A stretch of 25,621 nucleotides of DNA from Pseudomonadota bacterium (GTDB taxonomy: Bacteria; Pseudomonadota; Gammaproteobacteria; Xanthomonadales; Xanthomonadaceae): contig JAEWOJ010000029.1 in the NCBI GenBank assembly GCA_023399815.1, forward strand, positions 1 to 25,621. Reading direction: 5' to 3'. The notes below the pieces were generated by a model. It ran no database searches. It was not told the DNA's origin and saw nothing but the letters and a program-made list of their open reading frames with translations. Each line of letters begins with the position of its first letter. Positions within the stretch are counted from its first letter, which is position 1. Below are positions 7,817 to 15,258 of this stretch, one piece after another. Both the position numbers and the translations under genes were made by a program.

Positions 7817-8588
7817 TTTAATAAAATATGAATTAATAAAAAAATACAAGTTGTTTTCAATAGCGATTCTTTTCTCTCTGGGACTGAATGTGTATCTTAT
7901 AACAACAGGAGCGGGAGGAAGCATTGCCTTCATAGCATTTTTCCCGGTTATTGCTGCTATTCTGTACATTGTTGATGTTATCAGAATGTACAGTGATGAT
8001 TTAAATAAAAGGTCAGGCTACATGCTGTTTATGACTCCTAACAGCGGATACAAAATAGTCATATCCAAGCTTGTGACCTCTGTAATTGAAGGATTTGCAA
8101 TTCTGTTAATATATTTTATATTTATTTTGATTAACGGTGTAAACATTGTGATTTCATCCGGTTCGGAAATTGATTACAGCCAGATAATAAGGCATGTCAA
8201 CAGTTTATTATCCGGAAGCCTAGGCATCAACCTGGGACATATATTTGTATTCTTGTTTGCAGTTCTCACATTTATAATAGCCTTTATTACCACTGTGTAT
8301 GCTGCAATGACCATAAGAAAAAGTATATTTTCAGAAGTTAAATTCGGTGGTTTGCTAAGCTTTGTAATATTTATGCTGCTGAACTGGGCGCTTTCATCCT
8401 TATCGGGAAATTTCTTTGAGATTATCAGCCCTTACTACGAATCCATAAGCAACAGCATGTCGATGGGAAGAATTTCAGCTTCTGATTTAGCCATGGTTAT
8501 GCTTCCCATGATTGGAATTTCAATTCTTCAAATCATTGCTCTGACAGGGGCTTCGGGGTATCTTTTAGAAAATAAAATTAATTTATAA
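7809..8588 (+). CDS. ABC transporter permease (six-helix membrane protein)
   Basis: This is a 259-residue integral membrane protein. Six hydrophobic segments are visible: near residues 15-35, 38-60, 85-110, 140-170, 180-205 and 225-250. I chose ATG 7,809 because AAGGAGG (7,794-7,800) lies 8 nt upstream. An earlier in-frame ATG at 7,779 has no ribosome site. The gene overlaps the ATPase by 8 bp, indicating coupled translation. It resembles ABC-2-type permeases paired with YtrA-type regulators. No substrate can be read from the sequence. Confidence 0.85.
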   Translation: MLNLIKYELIKKYKLFSIAILFSLGLNVYLITTGAGGSIAFIAFFPVIAAILYIVDVIRMYSDDLNKRSGYMLFMTPNSGYKIVISKLVTSVIEGFAILLIYFIFILINGVNIVISSGSEIDYSQIIRHVNSLLSGSLGINLGHIFVFLFAVLTFIIAFITTVYAAMTIRKSIFSEVKFGGLLSFVIFMLLNWALSSLSGNFFEIISPYYESISNSMSMGRISASDLAMVMLPMIGISILQIIALTGASGYLLENKINL

Positions 8589-8600
8589 TGAGGGGAATAT

Positions 8601-9455
8601 ATGAAAAAAATTATATGTGTTTTAATGGTTTTAATGCTTTCCTTAAGCGGATGCTCATCATTCAATAAGGTTGATGAAGATAAGGTCAAGGATATCTCTG
8701 ACAAAATAACGCAGACAATAATTGATTCGGTTGATAAGGATAAAAATAGTGCCGAAAGAACGGAGTCTCACAAAATAGAAGCAAAAAAGTCTGGCAAATT
8801 GGATATAAAAAGCTCCGTGGGAGACATATATCTGTCTGCACATGACTCAGATGAAGCGACTGTTGACATTAAGATCACCGCAAGTTCAAGCTCAAAGGAA
8901 AAATCACAGAAACTGGTTGACAGCTTCAGTTATTCAGTTGAGGAAAAATGGAATACAATAGAAATTGATACGAGGCAGGATGATGTGAAATTGCTGAACA
9001 ACAGCAATCTGCAGACGGAGCTTACGGTTAATATTCCTAAAAGTATTGAAGCTTTTGTTATAGAATTAAATGTGGGGGAAATAATCATAGATAATACTGA
9101 CGGTCATTTTGAAATAAACAACAATGTGGGTGATATAAAAATAAGCAACTCCACAGGTTCTTACAATTTAAAGACTGATGTGGGCGAGATTACATTAAAC
9201 AACTGCAAGCCTTCGGAAAAAACAGAACTAAAAACAAACACAGGGGATATCAAGGCAGTATTTTCGGATATTTCAGCTGCACGAAGCATTAAAGCCGAAG
9301 CAGGAGTAGGTGACATAGAAATAGCTACTCCTGACAATTCAAGCTATGAGGCTGAAATAAATGAATTTATGAAGGATAAAGTTGTAATGTTCAAGGGTAA
9401 CAAGGATACAAAAATAGAGTTGAAAACAAGTGTAGGAGAAATACAGTTCAAATAG
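8601..9455 (+). CDS. Lipoprotein with repeated VGDI/VGEI strands (DUF4097-like)
   Basis: This is a 284-residue exported lipoprotein. The signal peptide ends in a lipobox LSGC with the lipidated cysteine at residue 18, and a lysine- and aspartate-rich linker follows. From about residue 70 on, short strands repeat every 20-30 residues: VGDIYLS, VGEIIID, VGDIKIS, VGEITLN, TGDIKAV, VGDIEIA and VGEIQFK. This pattern fits the right-handed beta-solenoid of DUF4097-type putative adhesin domains, which often sit beside YtrA-type ABC operons. It starts 12 bp after the permease with GAGGGGAA upstream. Its job is unknown; an extracytoplasmic sensing or envelope role is a guess. Confidence 0.82.
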   Translation: MKKIICVLMVLMLSLSGCSSFNKVDEDKVKDISDKITQTIIDSVDKDKNSAERTESHKIEAKKSGKLDIKSSVGDIYLSAHDSDEATVDIKITASSSSKEKSQKLVDSFSYSVEEKWNTIEIDTRQDDVKLLNNSNLQTELTVNIPKSIEAFVIELNVGEIIIDNTDGHFEINNNVGDIKISNSTGSYNLKTDVGEITLNNCKPSEKTELKTNTGDIKAVFSDISAARSIKAEAGVGDIEIATPDNSSYEAEINEFMKDKVVMFKGNKDTKIELKTSVGEIQFK

Positions 9456-9462
9456 TTAGTTC

Positions 9463-9537
9463 AAAAGATGAGATTCCTCACTGACGTTCGGAATGACATG
9501 GTCATCCTGAGCGATAGCGAAGGATCTCATCTTTTTT
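9463..9537 (+). terminator. Long hairpin with U-tract after the lipoprotein gene, possibly a repeat element
   Basis: The outer 12-bp perfect stem AAAAGATGAGAT/ATCTCATCTTTT (9,463-9,474 with 9,524-9,535) runs into T6 and would terminate the operon. The inside holds two half-similar arms (TTCGGAATGAC and GTCATCCTGAGCG), so the whole 75 bp is a palindrome. The form is typical of small dispersed palindromic elements. It could also be a simple terminator with a large loop. Confidence 0.7.
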
Positions 9538-9587
9538 AGTTTTCTCATTTAATTTTACATTATTTTCGTTTCGCTTTGCTAAAAAGA

Positions 9588-9596
9588 TGGTATAAT
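9588..9596 (+). promoter_or_regulatory. Promoter (extended -10) of the glycogen operon
   Basis: TGGTATAAT is an extended -10, with TG at 9,588-9,589 and TATAAT at 9,591-9,596. The -35 region is weak (TTTCGC or similar at about 9,569). It lies 30 bp before glgB and is the only good promoter seen before the six-gene operon. Confidence 0.6.
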
Positions 9597-9626
9597 ACAT
9601 AAAAGAAAATTAATCTGGAGCCGAGT

Positions 9627-11549
9627 ATGAAAAATAACAATGACTTGCCTATTTACTTATTTCATCAAGGCACAAACTATTATGCCTATAAATTTCTCGG
9701 AGCACACATTGATAAGAAAAATAACAGCACAGTTTTCAGAGTATGGGCAGCCGATACAAAAAGTGTACATGTAGTCGGCGACTTTAACGACTGGCAAAAA
9801 AAAGATGAATTTAAAATGAAAAAAATATCAGGCAGCAATATATGGGAATTGTATCTGCCTTTTATTGCATTGGGAAATTATTATAAATTTTTAATCAATG
9901 GTAAGACAGGCAGTGAAATGCTTAAATCCGACCCCTTTGCATTTTATTCTCAGACCAGGGAGGAAACCGCCTCCATAGTGTATGACATAAATACATATCA
10001 ATGGCATGACCGTGACTGGCAGAATTATAAAAGCAAATCCAATATATATGAGCTTCCCATAAATATTTATGAGCTCAATCTCTCCTCCTGGAAGCATAAG
10101 GAAGACGGCGGATTATATTCATACGGAGAAATATCCGAAATATTGATAAAGCATGTTAAGGAACATAATTTTACACACATAGAGCTTATGCCCGTAATGG
10201 AGCATCCCTTTGACGGCTCATGGGGATATCAGATTTCAGGCTATTATGCCCCGACAAAACGTTATGGGGAGCCGAATGATCTGAAATATCTCATAGATCA
10301 GTGCCATCAGAACGGTATAGGCATCATACTCGACTGGGTTCCCGCTCATTTCCCAAAGGATTCCCACGGCTTATATATGTTTGACGGCAGCCCCATGTTT
10401 GAATATGAGGATGTAAATAAAAGAGAAAATAAAAGCTGGGGCACTCATAAATTTGACTATGGTAAGACAGAGGTGCAATCCTTTTTAATATCCAACGCAA
10501 TATACTGGCTGGAGGAATTTCACGCAGACGGTCTGAGGGTAGATGCTGTAAGCTCCATGCTTTACCTTGACTATGACAAGAAGCCGGGAGAGTGGACTCC
10601 CAATAAGTACGGCGGAAACGAAAATCTTGAAGCCATAGAATTTATCAAAAAATTAAATGAAGCTGTTTTCAGTCTGCATCCCCACACCATGATGATTGCC
10701 GAGGAATCAACAGCGTGGCCAATGGTTACAAAACCTGTATACCTTGGGGGCTTAGGCTTTAATTTCAAATGGAACATGGGCTGGATGAACGATATTTTAG
10801 AATACATGGAGACCGACCCGTTTTTCAGAAAATACAAGCATAAAAACATAACCTTTTCTCTGCACTACGCCTTCAGTGAAAACTTTATACTTCCCTTATC
10901 TCATGATGAGGTTGTTCACGGAAAAAAATCTCTGCTTGACAAGATGCCGGGATCTTATGAAGAAAAGTTTGCGGGTCTCAGAGCTCTTCTTGGTTTTATG
11001 ACGGCACATCCCGGTAAAAAGCTTAATTTCATGGGATACGAGGTAGGACAATTTACAGAATGGAATCATGAAAAGGAAATAGAATGGTTTATGACAAACT
11101 ACGAATATCATAAAAAGTTAAACATATATATTAAAAGTTTGAACGAATTATATATGAATAATTCGGAATTCTGGGAAATAGATTTTTCATGGGAAGGTTT
11201 CAAGTGGATTTCAAACGACGATTTTGAACAAAACATCATTGCATTTAAGCGTATGAACAAAATTGGTGATGAATTAATAGCGGTTATTAATTTTTCTTCT
11301 GTTAAAAGACATAATTATTTAATTGGTGTTGAAGAAGGAAATTATATCGAAATTTTCAACTCTGATGAATTGGAATTCGGAGGAACGGGGGCATGCAACA
11401 AACGTGTTGTAAAATCATCCGCTGGGAAAATGCACGGCTTTGATTACAATGTATCGCTTACTGTCCCACCGCTTTCCGCATTGTTTCTTAAGAAGGATAA
11501 AAAAGTTAATATGAACGAAATGGGAGGTAGAGTATATGAAATTAACTAA
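9627..11549 (+). CDS. glgB: 1,4-alpha-glucan branching enzyme, GH13
   Basis: The enzyme cuts alpha-1,4 glucan chains and rejoins them as alpha-1,6 branches during glycogen synthesis. The 640-residue length is normal. The N-terminal CBM48 domain spans about residues 25-115 (VFRVWAADTKSVHVVGDFNDW). The GH13 barrel has nucleophile D306 (DGLRVDAVSSML), acid/base E359 (IAEES) and D427 (SHDEVVHG). Their spacing of 53 and 121 residues equals that of E. coli GlgB. The C-terminal all-beta domain ends near residue 620. A weak TGGAG precedes the ATG. It is the first gene of the glycogen operon and overlaps glgC by 14 bp. Confidence 0.97.
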   Translation: MKNNNDLPIYLFHQGTNYYAYKFLGAHIDKKNNSTVFRVWAADTKSVHVVGDFNDWQKKDEFKMKKISGSNIWELYLPFIALGNYYKFLINGKTGSEMLKSDPFAFYSQTREETASIVYDINTYQWHDRDWQNYKSKSNIYELPINIYELNLSSWKHKEDGGLYSYGEISEILIKHVKEHNFTHIELMPVMEHPFDGSWGYQISGYYAPTKRYGEPNDLKYLIDQCHQNGIGIILDWVPAHFPKDSHGLYMFDGSPMFEYEDVNKRENKSWGTHKFDYGKTEVQSFLISNAIYWLEEFHADGLRVDAVSSMLYLDYDKKPGEWTPNKYGGNENLEAIEFIKKLNEAVFSLHPHTMMIAEESTAWPMVTKPVYLGGLGFNFKWNMGWMNDILEYMETDPFFRKYKHKNITFSLHYAFSENFILPLSHDEVVHGKKSLLDKMPGSYEEKFAGLRALLGFMTAHPGKKLNFMGYEVGQFTEWNHEKEIEWFMTNYEYHKKLNIYIKSLNELYMNNSEFWEIDFSWEGFKWISNDDFEQNIIAFKRMNKIGDELIAVINFSSVKRHNYLIGVEEGNYIEIFNSDELEFGGTGACNKRVVKSSAGKMHGFDYNVSLTVPPLSALFLKKDKKVNMNEMGGRVYEIN

Positions 11550-12693
11550 AAAAGAATGTGTTGTCATGCTTCTTGCCGGCGGTCAGGGAAGCCGCCTCGG
11601 AGCTCTTACCAAGAAAATAGCTAAACCATCAGTGCCGTTTGGAGGAAAGTACAGAATTATTGATTTCACATTGTCAAATTGTGTGAACTCGGGACTTGAT
11701 ACCATAGGTGTTTTAACTCAGTATCAGCCTTTGATTTTAAACTCCTACATAGGTGACGGTAAAAGCTGGGATTTAGACAGAATGTACGGTGGCATTCAAA
11801 TACTTCCTCCTTATCAGGGGATGGGTGATTCACAGTGGTACTCCGGAACCGCAAACGCAATATTTCAGAATATGGATTACATAAATCAGTATGACCCGGA
11901 ATATGTGCTGGTTTTATCCGGCGACCACATATACAAGATGGATTATTCCCTCATGATAAAATTTCATAAGGAAAAAAATGCAGACTGCACGATTTCTGTT
12001 ATAGACGTTCCTCTTAAAGAGGCATCAAGGTTTGGAATACTTAACGCTGACAGCGAAGGCAGAATTATAGATTTTGAGGAAAAGCCAAAGAAGCCGAGAA
12101 GTACCAAGGCCTCTATGGGAATATATGTTTTTAACTGGCAAAAGCTCAAAAGCTATCTGAGCTTAGACGACAGCAATCCGGATTCTTCAAAGGATTTCGG
12201 AAAGGATGTAATTCCTCTCATGTTAAACTCAGATGAGAAATTATATTCTTATGAGTTCAAAGGATATTGGAAGGATGTAGGAACAATTAATTCATTGTGG
12301 GAAGCAAACATGGATTTGTTGGGATGCAACGGCTTTGATTTGTCAGGTGACTGGGTTATATATTCAAGAAATACAGAAATGCCTCCTCAATATCTTAGCG
12401 AAGACTGCCGTGTCAGAAACTCCATCGTTTCAGAGGGTGCTGTAATTTATGGGACTGTGGAAAATTCAATAATTTTTTCCGGAGTCAAAATAGGCGAAAA
12501 TGCGGTTGTCCGCGATTCTGTAATCATGGCAGATGTTGAAATAAAGGAAAACTCAATTATCAATAACTCTATAATAGATGAGATGGTTGTTATAGGACCA
12601 AAATTAAAAATAGGTACACCAAAGGACTTAAATTTAGGAATTACAGTCATACCAAGAGAAAGTGTTATAAATTCCATGAAGGAGGAGGAATAA
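11536..12693 (+). CDS. glgC: Glucose-1-phosphate adenylyltransferase (ADP-glucose pyrophosphorylase), catalytic subunit
   Basis: The enzyme makes ADP-glucose from ATP and glucose-1-phosphate, the committed step of glycogen synthesis. It has 385 residues. The N-terminal nucleotidyltransferase fold has LAGGQGSRLGALT (ATP loop), PFGGKYRIIDFTLSN, SGDHIYKMDY (metal aspartate) and FEEKP (glucose-1-phosphate lysine). The C-terminal left-handed beta helix spans about residues 290-370. All catalytic parts are present, unlike in GlgD next door. The ATG lies within the end of glgB, with GGGAGG 7 nt upstream. It probably forms a hetero-oligomer with GlgD. Confidence 0.97.
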   Translation: MKLTKKECVVMLLAGGQGSRLGALTKKIAKPSVPFGGKYRIIDFTLSNCVNSGLDTIGVLTQYQPLILNSYIGDGKSWDLDRMYGGIQILPPYQGMGDSQWYSGTANAIFQNMDYINQYDPEYVLVLSGDHIYKMDYSLMIKFHKEKNADCTISVIDVPLKEASRFGILNADSEGRIIDFEEKPKKPRSTKASMGIYVFNWQKLKSYLSLDDSNPDSSKDFGKDVIPLMLNSDEKLYSYEFKGYWKDVGTINSLWEANMDLLGCNGFDLSGDWVIYSRNTEMPPQYLSEDCRVRNSIVSEGAVIYGTVENSIIFSGVKIGENAVVRDSVIMADVEIKENSIINNSIIDEMVVIGPKLKIGTPKDLNLGITVIPRESVINSMKEEE

Positions 12694-12694
12694 T

Positions 12695-13813
12695 ATGAAT
12701 GCTTTAGGAATTATTTTTTCTGATATGCAGGATTGGAGCATGGCAGAACTTGCATCACATCGTTCAGTTGCAGCCATACCCTTTGGCGGCAGATACAGAC
12801 TGATAGATTTTCCCCTGTCCAATATGGTTAATTCGGGTATAAATAAGGTGTGCATTATTACAAGAAGTAATTACAGATCCTTAATGGAGCATGTCGGCTC
12901 GGGTAAGGACTGGGACTTATCAAGAAAAAATGGCGGGATTCTTATATTTCCTCCATATGCTGTCGGGGAAAACCACGGACTGTTCCACGGCAGACTTGAC
13001 GCCCTTAAAAGAGTTCTTGATTACATTTCTTCTTCAAAGGAAAAATACGTTATATTATCCGACTGCGATATTATTTACAACATAAACTACAAGGACGTCA
13101 TAAAGTACCACGAGGAAAACGGGGCGGATATTACAGCTGTATATATTAATACAAGCATAAACAGTACCAACTCAACTCATAAAATAATTTATGGATTTGA
13201 TAATGATAAAAGAGCAAGTGATATCCTGGTATATCCTGTCACTAACGGAGTTCACGATGTGGGATTAAATACATGGGTTATGAACAAAGATTTTCTGGAA
13301 TCACTGATACATGATGCAATAGCAAGAAATTATAAGGACTTCAGCTATGATGTGCTTGCAAGAAAGGTTCATTCTCTGAGAATTTACGGTTACGAATATA
13401 AGGGGTATCATGCTCACATTGATTCATTGCAGAGCTACTATGACAACAGCATAGGCTTATTAAAAAATGATAATTTGTCAAGGCTGTTTTATTCTAAAAC
13501 CGGACCGATTTATACTAAGACGAAGGATTCAACCCCTACAAAGTACTGTAATGATTCAAATGTAAAAAATTCATTGATAGCAAGCGGATGTACCATTGAG
13601 GGCACAGTTGAAAACAGCATAATATTCAGAAATGTAAAAATAGGTAAAAATACAGTGGTTAAGAATTCGATTATAATGCAGCACGGAGTAATAGGCGAAA
13701 ACGCTCAGCTCAATTCCATCATAACAGATACATATGTGCATGTAACAAATAACAGGGTACTGCTTGGTTATTCAAATTGTCCGTTCTTTATTAAAAAGAA
13801 TTCAATAGTATAG
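12695..13813 (+). CDS. glgD: GlgD, regulatory ADP-glucose pyrophosphorylase-like subunit
   Basis: This 372-residue paralogue of GlgC keeps the fold (PFGGRYRLIDFPLSNMVNSGI, HVGSGKDWDLSRKNGG) but lacks the catalytic parts. The ATP loop GGQGSRL is replaced by FSDMQDWSMAEL, SGDHIY by SDCDIIYNI, and FEEKP is missing. In low-GC Firmicutes GlgD alone is inactive and raises the activity of GlgC in a mixed complex. It starts 1 bp after the glgC stop, with GGAGGAGG upstream. A C-terminal hexapeptide-type beta helix spans about residues 285-355. Confidence 0.95.
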   Translation: MNALGIIFSDMQDWSMAELASHRSVAAIPFGGRYRLIDFPLSNMVNSGINKVCIITRSNYRSLMEHVGSGKDWDLSRKNGGILIFPPYAVGENHGLFHGRLDALKRVLDYISSSKEKYVILSDCDIIYNINYKDVIKYHEENGADITAVYINTSINSTNSTHKIIYGFDNDKRASDILVYPVTNGVHDVGLNTWVMNKDFLESLIHDAIARNYKDFSYDVLARKVHSLRIYGYEYKGYHAHIDSLQSYYDNSIGLLKNDNLSRLFYSKTGPIYTKTKDSTPTKYCNDSNVKNSLIASGCTIEGTVENSIIFRNVKIGKNTVVKNSIIMQHGVIGENAQLNSIITDTYVHVTNNRVLLGYSNCPFFIKKNSIV

Positions 13814-13824
13814 GCGGTGTAATT

Positions 13825-15258
13825 ATGAAGAAATTAAAAATTTTATATGCGGCTTCTGAAGCCGCTCCTTTTATAACCACGGGCGGTCTTGGAGAGGTAG
13901 CAGGCTCACTTCCCAAAGCATTGAAAGAAAAATACGGCAATAAGACGGACATAAGAATTATAATTCCTCTGTATCAGGAGGTGGCAAACAAGTACAATCT
14001 TGAATTTGTGGGAAAAACCACCGTTAATTTAGCATGGAGACAATTATACTGCGGAATATTCAAAAAAGAAATATCAGGTATAACATATTATTTTATAGAC
14101 AATGAGTATTACTTCAAAAGAAGTGAATGCTACGGTCATTTTGATGACGGTGAAAGATTTGCCTATTTTTCTAAAGCAGTTCTTCACATACTTCCAATAG
14201 TTGACTTCATGCCTCACATTATACATTCCAATGACTGGCAGACGTCACTGGTTCCGATTTATTTAAAAACAAGGTACAATCGTGATGAATACAGAAGCAT
14301 CAGGACTGTGTTTACCATTCACAACATCGAATATCAGGGGAAATATGATCTGAACATAGCCGAGGATGTGTTCGAACTTACAGGTAATGAAAAATCAATA
14401 ATTGAATACAACAGTTCAATCAATTTGCTGAAGGGCGCATTGGAGACATCCGATATAATAAGCACGGTCAGCGAAAGCTATGCTAAGGAAATATCCGATG
14501 ATTTCTATGCTCATGGTCTTGCTGCTATTATCAATAGAAATTCTTCAAAAATCAGGGGAATATTGAACGGCATTGACACAGATTTTTACAATCCCGATAC
14601 TGATAGCGCATTGTTTGAGAACTATAATTCCGAAAATATATCATCTAAATATACCAACAAGCTGAGTCTTCAAGCCATGGCAGGCTTACCTCAGGATACA
14701 GAGGTTCCTGTAATTGCAATTATTTCAAGACTGGTTAAGCACAAGGGCTTTGATCTGATAATTGCTGCTATGGAGGAGCTTTTAAAAGAAAGAGTTCAGA
14801 TAATAGTGCTGGGTAAGGGTGACAGAAATTATGAGCTTTGTTTTAAATCCTTACAGGATAAATATCACGATAAAATCGCCGTAAGAATAGATTTCAACTC
14901 AGACCTTGCAAGAAAATTATATGCCGGTGCCGATATTTTCCTCATGCCCTCCATCAGTGAGCCCTGCGGAATAGCACAAATGATTTCGTCAAGATACGGT
15001 ACGGTTCCTGTCGTACGTGAAACGGGAGGACTTAAGGATTCAATAAAGGATGCAAGCTTAGGAACAGGAAACGGATTCACCTTTTATGAGCAAACTCCTG
15101 AAAATCTGGTAAATGCAGTTAAAAGGGCACTTGCGGTGTATAATAATAAAGGTCAGTGGGAAAATTTAGTTAAAACAGTTATGTCGGTTGATTTCAGCTG
15201 GAAAAAATCAGCGGAAAAGTACTATGACATGTACAATAATTTGTTAGGAGACGCTTAA
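13825..15258 (+). CDS. glgA: Glycogen synthase, ADP-glucose-dependent, GT5
   Basis: The enzyme adds glucose from ADP-glucose to the growing alpha-1,4 chain. It has 477 residues and a GT-B fold. The N-terminal motif, normally KTGGL, reads TTGGL (T18, T19), so the lysine that contacts ADP-glucose in E. coli is replaced by threonine. The C-terminal half has the conserved ISRLVKHKGFDLI and the catalytic-site EPCG in SISEPCGIAQM, then RYGTVPVVRETGGL. The start is ATG with GGCGGTG upstream, 11 bp after glgD. Its stop overlaps the glgP start (TAATG). Confidence 0.95.
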   Translation: MKKLKILYAASEAAPFITTGGLGEVAGSLPKALKEKYGNKTDIRIIIPLYQEVANKYNLEFVGKTTVNLAWRQLYCGIFKKEISGITYYFIDNEYYFKRSECYGHFDDGERFAYFSKAVLHILPIVDFMPHIIHSNDWQTSLVPIYLKTRYNRDEYRSIRTVFTIHNIEYQGKYDLNIAEDVFELTGNEKSIIEYNSSINLLKGALETSDIISTVSESYAKEISDDFYAHGLAAIINRNSSKIRGILNGIDTDFYNPDTDSALFENYNSENISSKYTNKLSLQAMAGLPQDTEVPVIAIISRLVKHKGFDLIIAAMEELLKERVQIIVLGKGDRNYELCFKSLQDKYHDKIAVRIDFNSDLARKLYAGADIFLMPSISEPCGIAQMISSRYGTVPVVRETGGLKDSIKDASLGTGNGFTFYEQTPENLVNAVKRALAVYNNKGQWENLVKTVMSVDFSWKKSAEKYYDMYNNLLGDA

